Shown here: positions 1 through 6,586 of the stretch, piece by piece
Layout: each line of letters begins with the position of its first letter
Numbering within the stretch: the first letter of the stretch is position 1
Source: Euryarchaeota archaeon UBA111
Lineage (GTDB): Archaea; Thermoplasmatota; Poseidoniia; Poseidoniales; Poseidoniaceae
NCBI GenBank assembly: GCA_002506025.1
Contig: DAWS01000020.1
Location: 7,653-15,651, forward strand
Direction: 5' to 3'
Length of the DNA stretch: 7,999 nucleotides
Made by a program: the position numbers and the translations under genes
Notes under the pieces: generated by a model
What the model was told of the DNA's origin: nothing
Databases searched by the model: none
What the model saw: the letters and a program-made list of their open reading frames with translations, nothing else

Positions 1-228
1 GATATTGGTGGAATATCTGGCGTAATAAGTCACAATGATGACGGATTTTTGATACCGCCGGGCAACCAAAGCCAACTCGACAAGGCATTCAATACCTTGT
101 TAACAGACCGTGAGAAGATCGATGCCTGTGGCAAAGCAGCGCGGCAGACAATTGAGCAGAATTACTCAAAAGCACAAATGGTCAAGAGCACGCTTGAGGT
201 TCTAACTGCTGCACTAAACGACAACTGA
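1..228 (+). CDS. Glycosyltransferase, GT4-like, C-terminal fragment (5' end outside window)
   Basis: This is the last 75 codons of a gene that enters from the left edge and ends at TGA 226-228. The peptide begins DIGGISGVISHNDDGFLIPP and continues with a helix-rich tail (QLDKAFNTLLTDREKIDACGKAAR, then an NYSKAQMV segment). That order matches the end of the GT-B fold in group 1 (GT4) glycosyltransferases: a Gly-rich loop, the 'dGfLipPgn' donor-site segment, 'La.a...Ll.D', 'G.aAr..ie..YS', then a closing helix. Such enzymes move a sugar from a nucleotide-sugar onto a lipid carrier, glycan or protein at the cytoplasmic membrane face. Donor and acceptor cannot be told from this fragment. The gene converges on the FkbM methyltransferase gene with a 10-base gap, and the pairing fits a surface-glycan cluster. 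No T-rich terminator is seen in the gap. Confidence 0.8.
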   Translation, partial: DIGGISGVISHNDDGFLIPPGNQSQLDKAFNTLLTDREKIDACGKAARQTIEQNYSKAQMVKSTLEVLTAALNDN

Positions 229-238
229 CTGTCTATTG

Positions 239-994
239 TCAATTATCGGCAAGAATAAATGAGACTTCATGACCATCTGAAGAAATGTTGAAGATTTTGT
301 AACCGTGTCGATTCAGTTTGGCTACCGCAGCCTTGGTCGATGAAACGGCTATGTTGTCGAAGTGATGGTGAAATTCAATCAATATTTGACGCACTTGAAT
401 CTCTTCACGACAAATTTCATCGATAATATCGTATTCCGAACCTTCTACATCCATTTTCAGCAGGTCAATCGAATCATGGCCCAACGTTTCCATTGTGGTT
501 TGTAGTGTCTGCATCGCTACCTCAATTGCTTCTGTTGATGTGTTTCGATGATTTGTCGTCGAATGTGAGATGTGTTCTGGGTTGACTGGTATGTGGAAAG
601 TTTGACTACCATTCTTGTCACTTATGCCATACTCATGGAGATGAAAACCATCGGGCATTCCGTGTGCCTTGAGGTGCTTGATTGATTTTGGTGTTGGGTC
701 AAAGCCATGGACAGAAAGACGGTATTCATCAATTAGTTCTTCATCAAATGTAATGTCAAGCCCCAAACCAGCAGAGTATACTACGCTATTCTCATCAAGG
801 TGATTTAACGCCACGCAGTGGCCGCCATACTCACTGCCGAAGACTCGCTTGTCAACATTTACTTGTGGCCGGTGATAATACTCGTAACCAAAAATAGTAC
901 GAAGTTTGAACATCAAAACTCTAGTCAGCCATAGTTTGTTTAACGAATTGTAGGTGAAATTCGATGCTCTTTTGGCCAAACTTGGACTGCTCAT
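239..994 (-). CDS. FkbM-family SAM-dependent methyltransferase
   Basis: This 251-residue protein is a class I SAM-dependent methyltransferase of the FkbM (Methyltransf_21) family. Enzymes of this family usually O-methylate sugars or polyketides. Visible motifs in order: the SAM-binding strand and loop VVYSAGLGLDITFDEEL (71-87), the acidic motif II VHGFDPTP (95-102), HEYGISDKNG (120-129), the signature LLKMDVEGSEYDII (178-191), and EFHHHFDN (207-214) near the next strand. The Gly loop reads SAGLGLD rather than the commoner D.GAN.G. I recall a sub-branch with 'VYSFGVGeDisFD...FDPTP' that this resembles. The ATG at 994 is supported by AGGTGGTC just upstream. It is the second gene of an operon, 15 bases after the two-helix membrane protein, and convergent with a glycosyltransferase, so capping or methylation of a surface glycan is likely. 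There is no signal peptide or membrane helix, so it should act in the cytoplasm. The substrate is unknown. Confidence 0.85.
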   Translation of the reverse strand: MSSPSLAKRASNFTYNSLNKLWLTRVLMFKLRTIFGYEYYHRPQVNVDKRVFGSEYGGHCVALNHLDENSVVYSAGLGLDITFDEELIDEYRLSVHGFDPTPKSIKHLKAHGMPDGFHLHEYGISDKNGSQTFHIPVNPEHISHSTTNHRNTSTEAIEVAMQTLQTTMETLGHDSIDLLKMDVEGSEYDIIDEICREEIQVRQILIEFHHHFDNIAVSSTKAAVAKLNRHGYKIFNISSDGHEVSFILADN

Positions 995-996
995 TT

Positions 997-1004
997 GACC
1001 ACCT
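997..1004 (-). promoter_or_regulatory. Shine-Dalgarno site of the FkbM methyltransferase gene
   Basis: Read on the minus strand this is AGGTGGTC, two bases before the ATG at 994-992. It pairs with the 16S 3' tail complement (AGGAGGTGATC) through one G-U. It lies in the 15-base gap after the upstream gene's TGA. It fixes the start of the methyltransferase and supports independent re-initiation within one operon message. Confidence 0.65.
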
Positions 1005-1009
1005 GAACA

Positions 1010-1603
1010 TCAGTGTTGGCTCAAATCTTTGACTGTTTGTGCAAGCTTAGCACGCTCTTCATCAGTAAGGTTTGGCAAATAAGGGTCATCGTCTTCCATG
1101 ATATTTTGCCAACCCGCCATTGCTCGGGCAAAGATTTCCGTATCGACATTCCATCTAAACCAACGATCTACGAACTCGCAGTGTCTTTGTATGTCTTCAT
1201 CATCTTCTGCCAACTTCTTCAAAATTAAGTTGGTCTGTAGTAGGATAATCGCAAAATTCGGACTAATTTGATAGGTTTGAAATGGATTGCGTTCACCAAT
1301 AATGGTCATATGCTCCCGCCACAGACCGAAGGTGACATCATAAACAACACCGACAACTAATACCAGCACAATGACGGTAATTCCAATACCAAGCAGACCA
1401 AAGTAAGTCGTTGAAATGCCGGCAAATGATGAATCATTTTCAAAACGCCATCTGACATATGGCCATATTAGCAGTGTTAGTGTCGTCACCCAAAATGCCA
1501 TTGAGATTATCGTTTGGCTTTGCTGCACACGCCAATATTGACGCATGAACCACTTCTTGAACGGAGAACCTGTTGATGAGCCACTTTGTTGCTCAGATAC
1601 CAT
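1010..1603 (-). CDS. Two-helix membrane protein of unknown function
   Basis: I do not recognise this family. With the start at 1603 it is 197 residues. A basic, aromatic N-terminus (FKKWFMRQYWR) leads into a first membrane helix at about residues 32-50 (IISMAFWVTTLTLLIWPYV). A short charged loop (RWRFENDSS) follows, then a very hydrophobic second helix at about 66-90. The remaining ~105 residues look soluble: a REHMTIIGERNPFQTYQISP segment, an acidic stretch EDDEDIQRH, Trp-rich FVDRWFRWN, and a charged C-terminal helix. The positive-inside rule puts both ends in the cytoplasm. An in-frame ATG at 1627 would add eight residues, but it lacks a ribosome site, whereas GGGGTGGTC sits directly before 1603. 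It is the first gene of an operon with the FkbM methyltransferase and is transcribed divergently from the giant membrane protein. It may help anchor or organise a membrane assembly, but nothing in the sequence proves that. Confidence 0.75.
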   Translation of the reverse strand: MVSEQQSGSSTGSPFKKWFMRQYWRVQQSQTIISMAFWVTTLTLLIWPYVRWRFENDSSFAGISTTYFGLLGIGITVIVLVLVVGVVYDVTFGLWREHMTIIGERNPFQTYQISPNFAIILLQTNLILKKLAEDDEDIQRHCEFVDRWFRWNVDTEIFARAMAGWQNIMEDDDPYLPNLTDEERAKLAQTVKDLSQH

Positions 1604-1612
1604 GACCACCCC
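1604..1612 (-). promoter_or_regulatory. Shine-Dalgarno site deciding the start of the two-helix membrane protein
   Basis: On the minus strand this reads GGGGTGGTC directly before ATG 1603-1601. It has the same GGTGGTC core as the site before the methyltransferase gene. The spacing is tight (two bases between GGTGG and ATG), which is the main weakness. The upstream ATG at 1627 has no comparable site. Confidence 0.5.
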
Positions 1613-1640
1613 AAAATGGAGATTCATTTAGAGTATGCCC

Positions 1641-1648
1641 CTATATGG
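1641..1648 (-). promoter_or_regulatory. Possible TATA box for the minus-strand operon
   Basis: The minus strand reads CCATATAG here. If it is a TATA box, the start site about 26 bases on falls near 1618, giving a leader of about 15 bases that just contains the GGGGTGGTC site and the ATG at 1603. The geometry is consistent, but the match to the archaeal TATA consensus is weak. Confidence 0.35.
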
Positions 1649-1664
1649 AAGAGCAATTGACGAA

Positions 1665-1673
1665 ATTTAGACC
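1665..1673 (-). promoter_or_regulatory. Second copy of the GGTCTAAAT half-site
   Basis: The + strand reads ATTTAGACC, the exact reverse complement of GGTCTAAAT at 1792-1800, which forms one arm of the palindrome before the giant membrane protein. Here it lies about 62 bases upstream of the minus-strand operon's start and just upstream of its TATA-like box. On that strand it reads GGTCTAAAT, the same orientation relative to its gene as the other copy. A shared regulator binding both divergent promoters is a possible explanation. Only one half-site is clear here. Confidence 0.35.
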
Positions 1674-1776
1674 GTAAAGAGGATGCTGAACACGATTGAT
1701 TTGGTTAACTGCTACCCTCGGCAGGCTGATAATTGGTAATGAAAATATGCTAACAGCATGGCTCGTCGGGGAAAGG

Positions 1777-1784
1777 TATAATAT
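1777..1784 (+). promoter_or_regulatory. TATA box of the giant membrane protein gene
   Basis: TATAATAT, preceded by the purine-rich GGGGAAAGG that could serve as the TFB recognition element. Transcription starting 26-27 bases after its centre would begin near 1807, only a few bases before the ATG at 1814. No Shine-Dalgarno site fits between, so the mRNA is predicted to be leaderless or nearly so, a common archaeal arrangement. Confidence 0.6.
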
Positions 1785-1793
1785 TTCATTAGG

Positions 1794-1814
1794 TCTAAAT
1801 CGTAACGATTTAGA
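1794..1814. promoter_or_regulatory. Perfect 9-bp inverted repeat over the predicted start site (candidate operator)
   Basis: TCTAAATCG, a 3-base spacer TAA, then CGATTTAGA: two perfectly complementary 9-base arms in 21 bases, the last base being the A of the ATG. It spans roughly -13 to +8 around the transcription start predicted from the TATA box. A dimeric winged-helix or similar repressor bound there would block polymerase or the pre-initiation complex. If the message started further upstream, the same sequence could form a hairpin over the start codon instead. The palindrome is seen directly; the operator role is inferred. Confidence 0.55.
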
Positions 1815-4800
1815 TGACTGAAGCACCAATCAGACCAAGACGTAGGCAAAGAGCAATTGTCTCACCCGTCGATAGACCTGGGACATTATTCCAAAGTGAG
1901 GAAGCGAAACCGCTAACTGAAACCCCGATTCCAAACTATGTCGGTCCGCATGAAAATGTCGAGTTGCAAAAATTTGCTCAGCTTATTCTCTACGGCATTG
2001 CGTTGGCAGCAATTTGGGGTGGTATTCTTTCGATTGCTTGGGATGATACAGTCACCAAAGAGGACTTCCTATTCTTGGGAGCAGGTGGTATAATATCTGC
2101 TTTCATGGCTATTGCGTTAGTTGAGTGGCAAAGGCGGAGAGGTGGCCAAGAAGTTCAAAGCGTACACGGATACATAATCGGTGTCGGATTCTTCTTTTCA
2201 GCAATTGGTGTACTTTACTCAATGCGTTGGCTAATTAGTCTGGCTGCTGAAAGCCAAGAGTGGTTCCTCACGGAAGGACGGATGGATCCCACTCGTGACG
2301 ATTGGTATCCTGAGGCTCAAGCAATCTATTTGCAACTTGTTGCTTGTATTCTACTTGCTCTTGGTCAATACTGGTATCTCAGAAAACTGAAAGGTGAGAT
2401 AACTTTTGGTTTGGCAGTAAACACCCTTACCCCGCTGGCAGTCGTAATGATTGGTTTTGGGCCATGGCTAGATTGGTCAAACCAGGTTGTATCGTATGAA
2501 CTTGGAATATCAATTATCTCATTATCAGCACTTTCAATGTGGTTGGCACTGCGAACCAATAACGGAATTATTTTCTCTATCGTAGCGGTATTTAGTGGCC
2601 TAGTGCCAATATTGTATGAGTTTGCGCATGACCCTGTGGCCGCTAAAGGGCAAGTAGAGGGAGGCGCTCTTTCACTCATGGCATTCATTATTCTGGTCCA
2701 AGGTGCATTAGCTGCTGATGATAGAATTAGACAAGACCTGATGCAGTGGACCTCAATTTTCCTTGTTGGTGTAGTTATATACGCAATCTGGCTAGTTGGT
2801 TACGAAGATCTAGATCTCGTTCTAGGACCGGTAACTGCAGATAACTTAGGTGCCTTTGAGGATATTCTAAATCTCCAAGTAGTGTTATGGCTAACGGTCT
2901 TGGTTGCCTATTTCCCTGCTACTCTCAAACGGCGCATTCCATACATGCCAATTGGCCTTGCAGGTTCACTATTCTTATTCACTCCAGAATCGAGTATCAT
3001 CCCGTGGATAATCGCAATAATTATGCTACCATACCTAGTGATAATTTCAAAAATCACCAGAAGATGGGTGGCAGATTGGTCGATAATTGCCATAAGTGGC
3101 GCATTTTTAATCCAGAGTTACCAAAATCCGATTGCATCAGAGTATGACCTATTCGAAGAATTAATCCTATTGGCAATACTGGTTATTGTCGAATACTCAC
3201 GCCGTAATGAGAGACTATCCGATATCGCAATCAACATTTCTGTTGCCTGTTTATTCCTATCCAAAGCAGTGTTGTTTGGCACCAGTTGGTTGATTCCATG
3301 GGCAGTAGTATTCTACATTCTCATCACAGCCTACTTACAGCAACAAGATGCAGTCAACTCAGGTAAGCAAGGAAAGTTGGTCACCGCAAGTTTGGGCATA
3401 ACTCTTGCAATGGTCCTAACTGTGATACTATCTAGTTTTGAGCGACTTGAGATTCCAATGCTTGATGACTACCAAGATGTTCTAGATGGATTCAACGTCA
3501 GTCTGGCTGTAGTGGCGCTGGCAGTTTACTTGATGATGTTCAAGTTTAGAGATTCTGAACTAGACCTTGGTTACCTATTCCAACTGACTCAAGCCAAAGG
3601 CCAAGGATTAGTCCCGGTATTTGACCAAGAAAGTCAACAGTGGATTAACCCGTTCCGTGAAGTGCCTGAGGAAATTGAGGGCTTTGGACCATTAGCAAGG
3701 TCAAGCTTGCTAGGCCCGCTGGCACTAATTATGATCTCCGTTTCGTTTATTGATATTGAGAGCCTGTTACTTGATGTCCATTGGATTGGAGTAATCATCA
3801 TCCCAATTGCAATTCTAGTTAGAGAGGTTTTGATGGAGGACAGGAACAACTCCGTTTCTCGAGCAATAGCAGTCTGGGCTACCGTAATCATAGCTTTACC
3901 AATTGCCATCAAATTCATGATTAGCAGTGTTGAAACCACTAAACTTCAAATCAACACATTACTATTTGACCTAATATTGTTGTCCGGACCGATTATTGTC
4001 TCAACCTTGCTCAAGCGTGACGATATGGACAAGGAAGAATTGAATGAAACTGCTGACGACATTACACTGTTTGGCTTACTCACCCTTGGGTTGCTAGATG
4101 CTAGCGGCGGAATTCTGTTCCTGTCGATGTATTTGCTAGTAATTTATCGTGGCATCTTGCACAAGCGAGTATTTGTGTTGTGTATTGCGCCACTGTCAAT
4201 AATGTTGTTTGTCGATCGGTTTGTTGCCGATGGTTCACACATTGCTCCGCTACTGGACTTTACGGTTCTAGGCATGGCAATGAATGAGGTAAACTCAATT
4301 GGCATCACAATATTCTCTTCGCTAGTGCTAACACTTAGCATGATGGCAATTATTGTCAAGTCGGTGTTTGACTCTAAGAACATCCAGCAGGATACTGACA
4401 GTCAATTGCCGTTTACTGTGCCGTTTATTTGGCTCACCGTCGGGTTATTTGGTATGCTGCCAGATGTAGCTTGGCTACCAACAGCGATGATAATTATCGT
4501 GACAGTGTTTGCCTGGATTACTGGCAGGTTGGAAAGTTTCCCGTTGTTGATTATCTCGATGTTTGCCGCATTAGCAATCGGCTTCAACAGTAATGTGTCT
4601 GGAGGCGGAATAAGTAACGATGGCGAATTATGGGACGTCATAAGTAATTCAGCCTTTTATGGCGCAATTTTCGCTCTGATTATCCATCAAATGGCGAGGA
4701 CTGGAACATTATACCGCTTCATCAACAACCTGTCGATGCCTGAAAAGAATGATGATGAAATAAACCAAAACTACCTGATATTGCACAACAATGACCTGAG

Positions 4801-5593
4801 TAAGGAGTTATTCCTAGAATTTACCAAAGGCATCACAATTGCCGGTTTGTTATCATCGTTTACTGCAGTAGGTGGCATCGGCCCAATTATTGGTGCTGCA
4901 TATCTAACCTACGTCACCATATCGGACAAATACAACAACCTGTTCGCTTTCTTACCGGTTGTCCATGTGCTATCACTAGTCAACCTAACAATACAAAGCG
5001 AGGACATTGATACCAGTCTGTTCTACCGTATCGGTGGAGTGTTACTAATAATTGAAGGATTATTCCTATCTTACTACACTACCAAACCTGAATTTGGCTG
5101 GAAGATGTTTGAATGGGATGACGAAGATGTGTTTTACACATGGTTAGATAATATCGGTATTGTTTCCATGGCGTATGTTGTTTCAGGGTTGTTACTAGCC
5201 AGAGAAGAAATCGGTGAAGCAAACCACGTAATTATTTGGGGATTGATGGCAATCTATCTTGCTAGCATTGGACTAATCGGATTTAGAGAAGAGACAGAAG
5301 CTCCTTGGCGACGTGGTTTCGGAACCTTTGGGGCAATTATTTCGCTGTTCTATCTATCGATGGAATTCGATGCCGATGATAGCATATTCCGCTACATCAC
5401 CTGGATGTTCATTGGAATTGTTGCCTTTGGCTTTGGCATACTATACATGAACCGGTTAGGTGAGATCAGCACCTTGTATGAAACCCAACCCAATGCTGAG
5501 GCACCACCTGCCGCAGTAGAGGATAGTGTTGAAGAAGCACTCAAGGAAATCTCTGAAGAGATGGAAGTTATCGATATCGATGACAGCGAATAG
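1814..5593 (+). CDS. Giant polytopic membrane protein (about 35 membrane segments), unknown function
   Basis: I do not recognise this 1259-residue protein. The start is firm, because an in-frame TAG lies immediately before the ATG and a TATA box sits about 34 bases upstream. A short cytoplasmic-looking N-terminus (1-50) has a basic cluster (IRPRRRQRA). From about 52 to 1211 it is almost continuous hydrophobic helix; I count about 34-37 segments. Breaks include an acidic loop at 144-168, a polar loop at about 579-630 containing QESQQWINPFREVP, and a polar stretch at 968-1000 (MPEKNDDEINQ). A Gly-rich segment AVGGIGPIIGAAY (1018-1030) could be a re-entrant loop. The C-terminus (1212-1259) is soluble and strongly acidic, ending EVIDIDDSE. 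No ATPase, transporter or glycosyltransferase motif is visible. The architecture loosely recalls bacterial DUF2339-type many-spanning proteins, but I cannot claim homology. It is divergent from the operon at 1603-239. A shared half-site in the intergenic DNA suggests linked regulation. Confidence 0.9.
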   Translation: MTEAPIRPRRRQRAIVSPVDRPGTLFQSEEAKPLTETPIPNYVGPHENVELQKFAQLILYGIALAAIWGGILSIAWDDTVTKEDFLFLGAGGIISAFMAIALVEWQRRRGGQEVQSVHGYIIGVGFFFSAIGVLYSMRWLISLAAESQEWFLTEGRMDPTRDDWYPEAQAIYLQLVACILLALGQYWYLRKLKGEITFGLAVNTLTPLAVVMIGFGPWLDWSNQVVSYELGISIISLSALSMWLALRTNNGIIFSIVAVFSGLVPILYEFAHDPVAAKGQVEGGALSLMAFIILVQGALAADDRIRQDLMQWTSIFLVGVVIYAIWLVGYEDLDLVLGPVTADNLGAFEDILNLQVVLWLTVLVAYFPATLKRRIPYMPIGLAGSLFLFTPESSIIPWIIAIIMLPYLVIISKITRRWVADWSIIAISGAFLIQSYQNPIASEYDLFEELILLAILVIVEYSRRNERLSDIAINISVACLFLSKAVLFGTSWLIPWAVVFYILITAYLQQQDAVNSGKQGKLVTASLGITLAMVLTVILSSFERLEIPMLDDYQDVLDGFNVSLAVVALAVYLMMFKFRDSELDLGYLFQLTQAKGQGLVPVFDQESQQWINPFREVPEEIEGFGPLARSSLLGPLALIMISVSFIDIESLLLDVHWIGVIIIPIAILVREVLMEDRNNSVSRAIAVWATVIIALPIAIKFMISSVETTKLQINTLLFDLILLSGPIIVSTLLKRDDMDKEELNETADDITLFGLLTLGLLDASGGILFLSMYLLVIYRGILHKRVFVLCIAPLSIMLFVDRFVADGSHIAPLLDFTVLGMAMNEVNSIGITIFSSLVLTLSMMAIIVKSVFDSKNIQQDTDSQLPFTVPFIWLTVGLFGMLPDVAWLPTAMIIIVTVFAWITGRLESFPLLIISMFAALAIGFNSNVSGGGISNDGELWDVISNSAFYGAIFALIIHQMARTGTLYRFINNLSMPEKNDDEINQNYLILHNNDLSKELFLEFTKGITIAGLLSSFTAVGGIGPIIGAAYLTYVTISDKYNNLFAFLPVVHVLSLVNLTIQSEDIDTSLFYRIGGVLLIIEGLFLSYYTTKPEFGWKMFEWDDEDVFYTWLDNIGIVSMAYVVSGLLLAREEIGEANHVIIWGLMAIYLASIGLIGFREETEAPWRRGFGTFGAIISLFYLSMEFDADDSIFRYITWMFIGIVAFGFGILYMNRLGEISTLYETQPNAEAPPAAVEDSVEEALKEISEEMEVIDIDDSE

Positions 5594-5650
5594 TTGGAAC
5601 TTGTCCAAAGATTAGTTAACTTGATGGCTAAAAGCGCTGGCACCACATTT

Positions 5651-5656
5651 GGTGGT
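5651..5656 (+). promoter_or_regulatory. Shine-Dalgarno site that moves the hydrolase start downstream
   Basis: GGTGGT at 5651-5656 matches the core used by the two minus-strand genes. It overlaps the first possible start (TTG 5649) and so cannot serve it. It lies 5 bases before TTG 5661 and 11 before GTG 5667. The gene has no in-frame ATG between its upstream stop (TGA 5622-5624) and the conserved domain start. A weak AT-rich TTAGTTAAC at 5612-5620 could be a TATA element giving a start near 5642. Confidence 0.5.
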
Positions 5657-5660
5657 TTCC

Positions 5661-6566
5661 TTGTCTGTGAGAGGTAAGATTGTTGCGACGTTAATACGTC
5701 CTAACAAATTGCTCTACAGAATGCTTAGACCTTCAGCACGCTGGGTGAGGAGATACGTCCATCCTCAATCATGGTTAGGTGGCAAACTATTCTCGCCATT
5801 TGGGGTTGAAATTACCCGTTCGACTTACTCTGGTATACCCGGTGTAAGATTCTCACCAAAAAGACAGTCTGAAGATAAGGCAATCATCGTTTTCTTCCAC
5901 GGGGGTGGTTATTGTTTTGGCTCATCATTAACAACGCACAGACTAGGAGTAGCCTTGATGGCAAAAAATACCGGGCTAACGTGTCATTCGATCGATTATC
6001 GTTTAGCTCCGGAACATCCATACCCAGCAGCATTAGATGATGCGTTAACCGCTTGGCAAGGCATTGTTGACTCCCATCCTGAACACAAAATCATACTGAG
6101 TGGGGACTCTGCAGGTGGTGGCTTGTCACTGGCATTGATGATGCGCCTACGGGCTGAAGGAAGCAGATTACCCGATGCTGCCGTCCTGTTTTCACCATGG
6201 ACAGACCTAACTTGTCAAGGTGAATCATATGTCACCAAAGCCAAGGTGGACCCAATGTTTACTCCTGCGATGCCGAGAGATTGCTCACACTACTACGCAC
6301 CCGAAGGGACAGACAAAACCAATCCGTTGATTTCACCAGCCTTCGGCGACTTCTCGGGCCTACCTAGAATGCTAATCCTTTGTGGCGGTAATGAGATTCT
6401 CCTCAGCGATAGTAAAACTCTGGCTGAGGCGGCTGAAACTGGTGGCGTTGATATTGAGCTGGCAATTTGGGAAAATATGTTCCATGACTGGTGGCTATTT
6501 GGAATGTTTATTCCGGAAACTAAGCAGTGCTTGACTAAAGTCTCAACTTGGCTAAAGGGAAACTGA
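5661..6566 (+). CDS. Alpha/beta hydrolase, hormone-sensitive lipase (HSL/GDXG) family esterase
   Basis: This is a carboxylic-ester hydrolase of the bacterial/archaeal HSL family (family IV); the usual length is about 300 residues and this has 301. Visible motifs, counted from the TTG at 5661: the oxyanion-hole signature HGGG (80-83) followed by YCFGS; the family marker DYRLAPEHPYP (112-122); the nucleophile elbow GDSAGGG with Ser150; FSPWTDLT (177-184); the acid region CGGNEILLSDS, where Glu245 occupies the place of the usual Asp; and the catalytic His275 in MFHDWWLF. Glu in that position occurs in several related esterases, so the triad looks intact. A basic N-terminal stretch (RPNKLLYRMLRPSARW) may form the cap that shapes the acyl pocket or lie on the membrane. 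There is no signal peptide, so it is probably cytoplasmic. It follows the giant membrane protein by 67 bases and may be cotranscribed with it. The start is uncertain: TTG 5649, TTG 5661 and GTG 5667 are all possible. The substrate is unknown. Confidence 0.88.
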   Translation: MSVRGKIVATLIRPNKLLYRMLRPSARWVRRYVHPQSWLGGKLFSPFGVEITRSTYSGIPGVRFSPKRQSEDKAIIVFFHGGGYCFGSSLTTHRLGVALMAKNTGLTCHSIDYRLAPEHPYPAALDDALTAWQGIVDSHPEHKIILSGDSAGGGLSLALMMRLRAEGSRLPDAAVLFSPWTDLTCQGESYVTKAKVDPMFTPAMPRDCSHYYAPEGTDKTNPLISPAFGDFSGLPRMLILCGGNEILLSDSKTLAEAAETGGVDIELAIWENMFHDWWLFGMFIPETKQCLTKVSTWLKGN

Positions 6567-6586
6567 AGGTTAAGCAATAGCCGATT

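Noticed and set aside
229..238. Terminator between the convergent glycosyltransferase and methyltransferase genes
   Set aside because: The 10-base gap holds no T-run or hairpin; termination signals, if any, lie within the coding ends.
1747..1759. Small inverted repeat ATGCT-AAC-AGCAT in the divergent region
   Set aside because: The 5-bp arms do not extend and no partner copy was seen, so it is weak beside the 9-bp palindrome.
1641..1829. 62-codon minus-strand frame covering the divergent intergenic region
   Set aside because: It overlaps the TATA box and start of the giant gene, has no ribosome site and no recognisable protein features.
2365..2688. Minus-strand open frame inside the giant membrane protein gene (also 2908-3093, 3634-3939, 4144-4383, 4402-4641, 5392-5646)
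   Set aside because: All lie antisense to an intact membrane protein, have no family resemblance and no upstream signals.
5594..5608. Inverted repeat TTGGA-ACTTG-TCCAA just after the giant gene's stop
   Set aside because: The arms are only 5 bp and no T-tract follows, so it is not convincing as a terminator; it could occur by chance.
5624..5677. 17-codon ORF starting at ATG 5624 before the hydrolase
   Set aside because: It has no ribosome site and overlaps the hydrolase start in another frame. Translational coupling is possible but nothing supports it.
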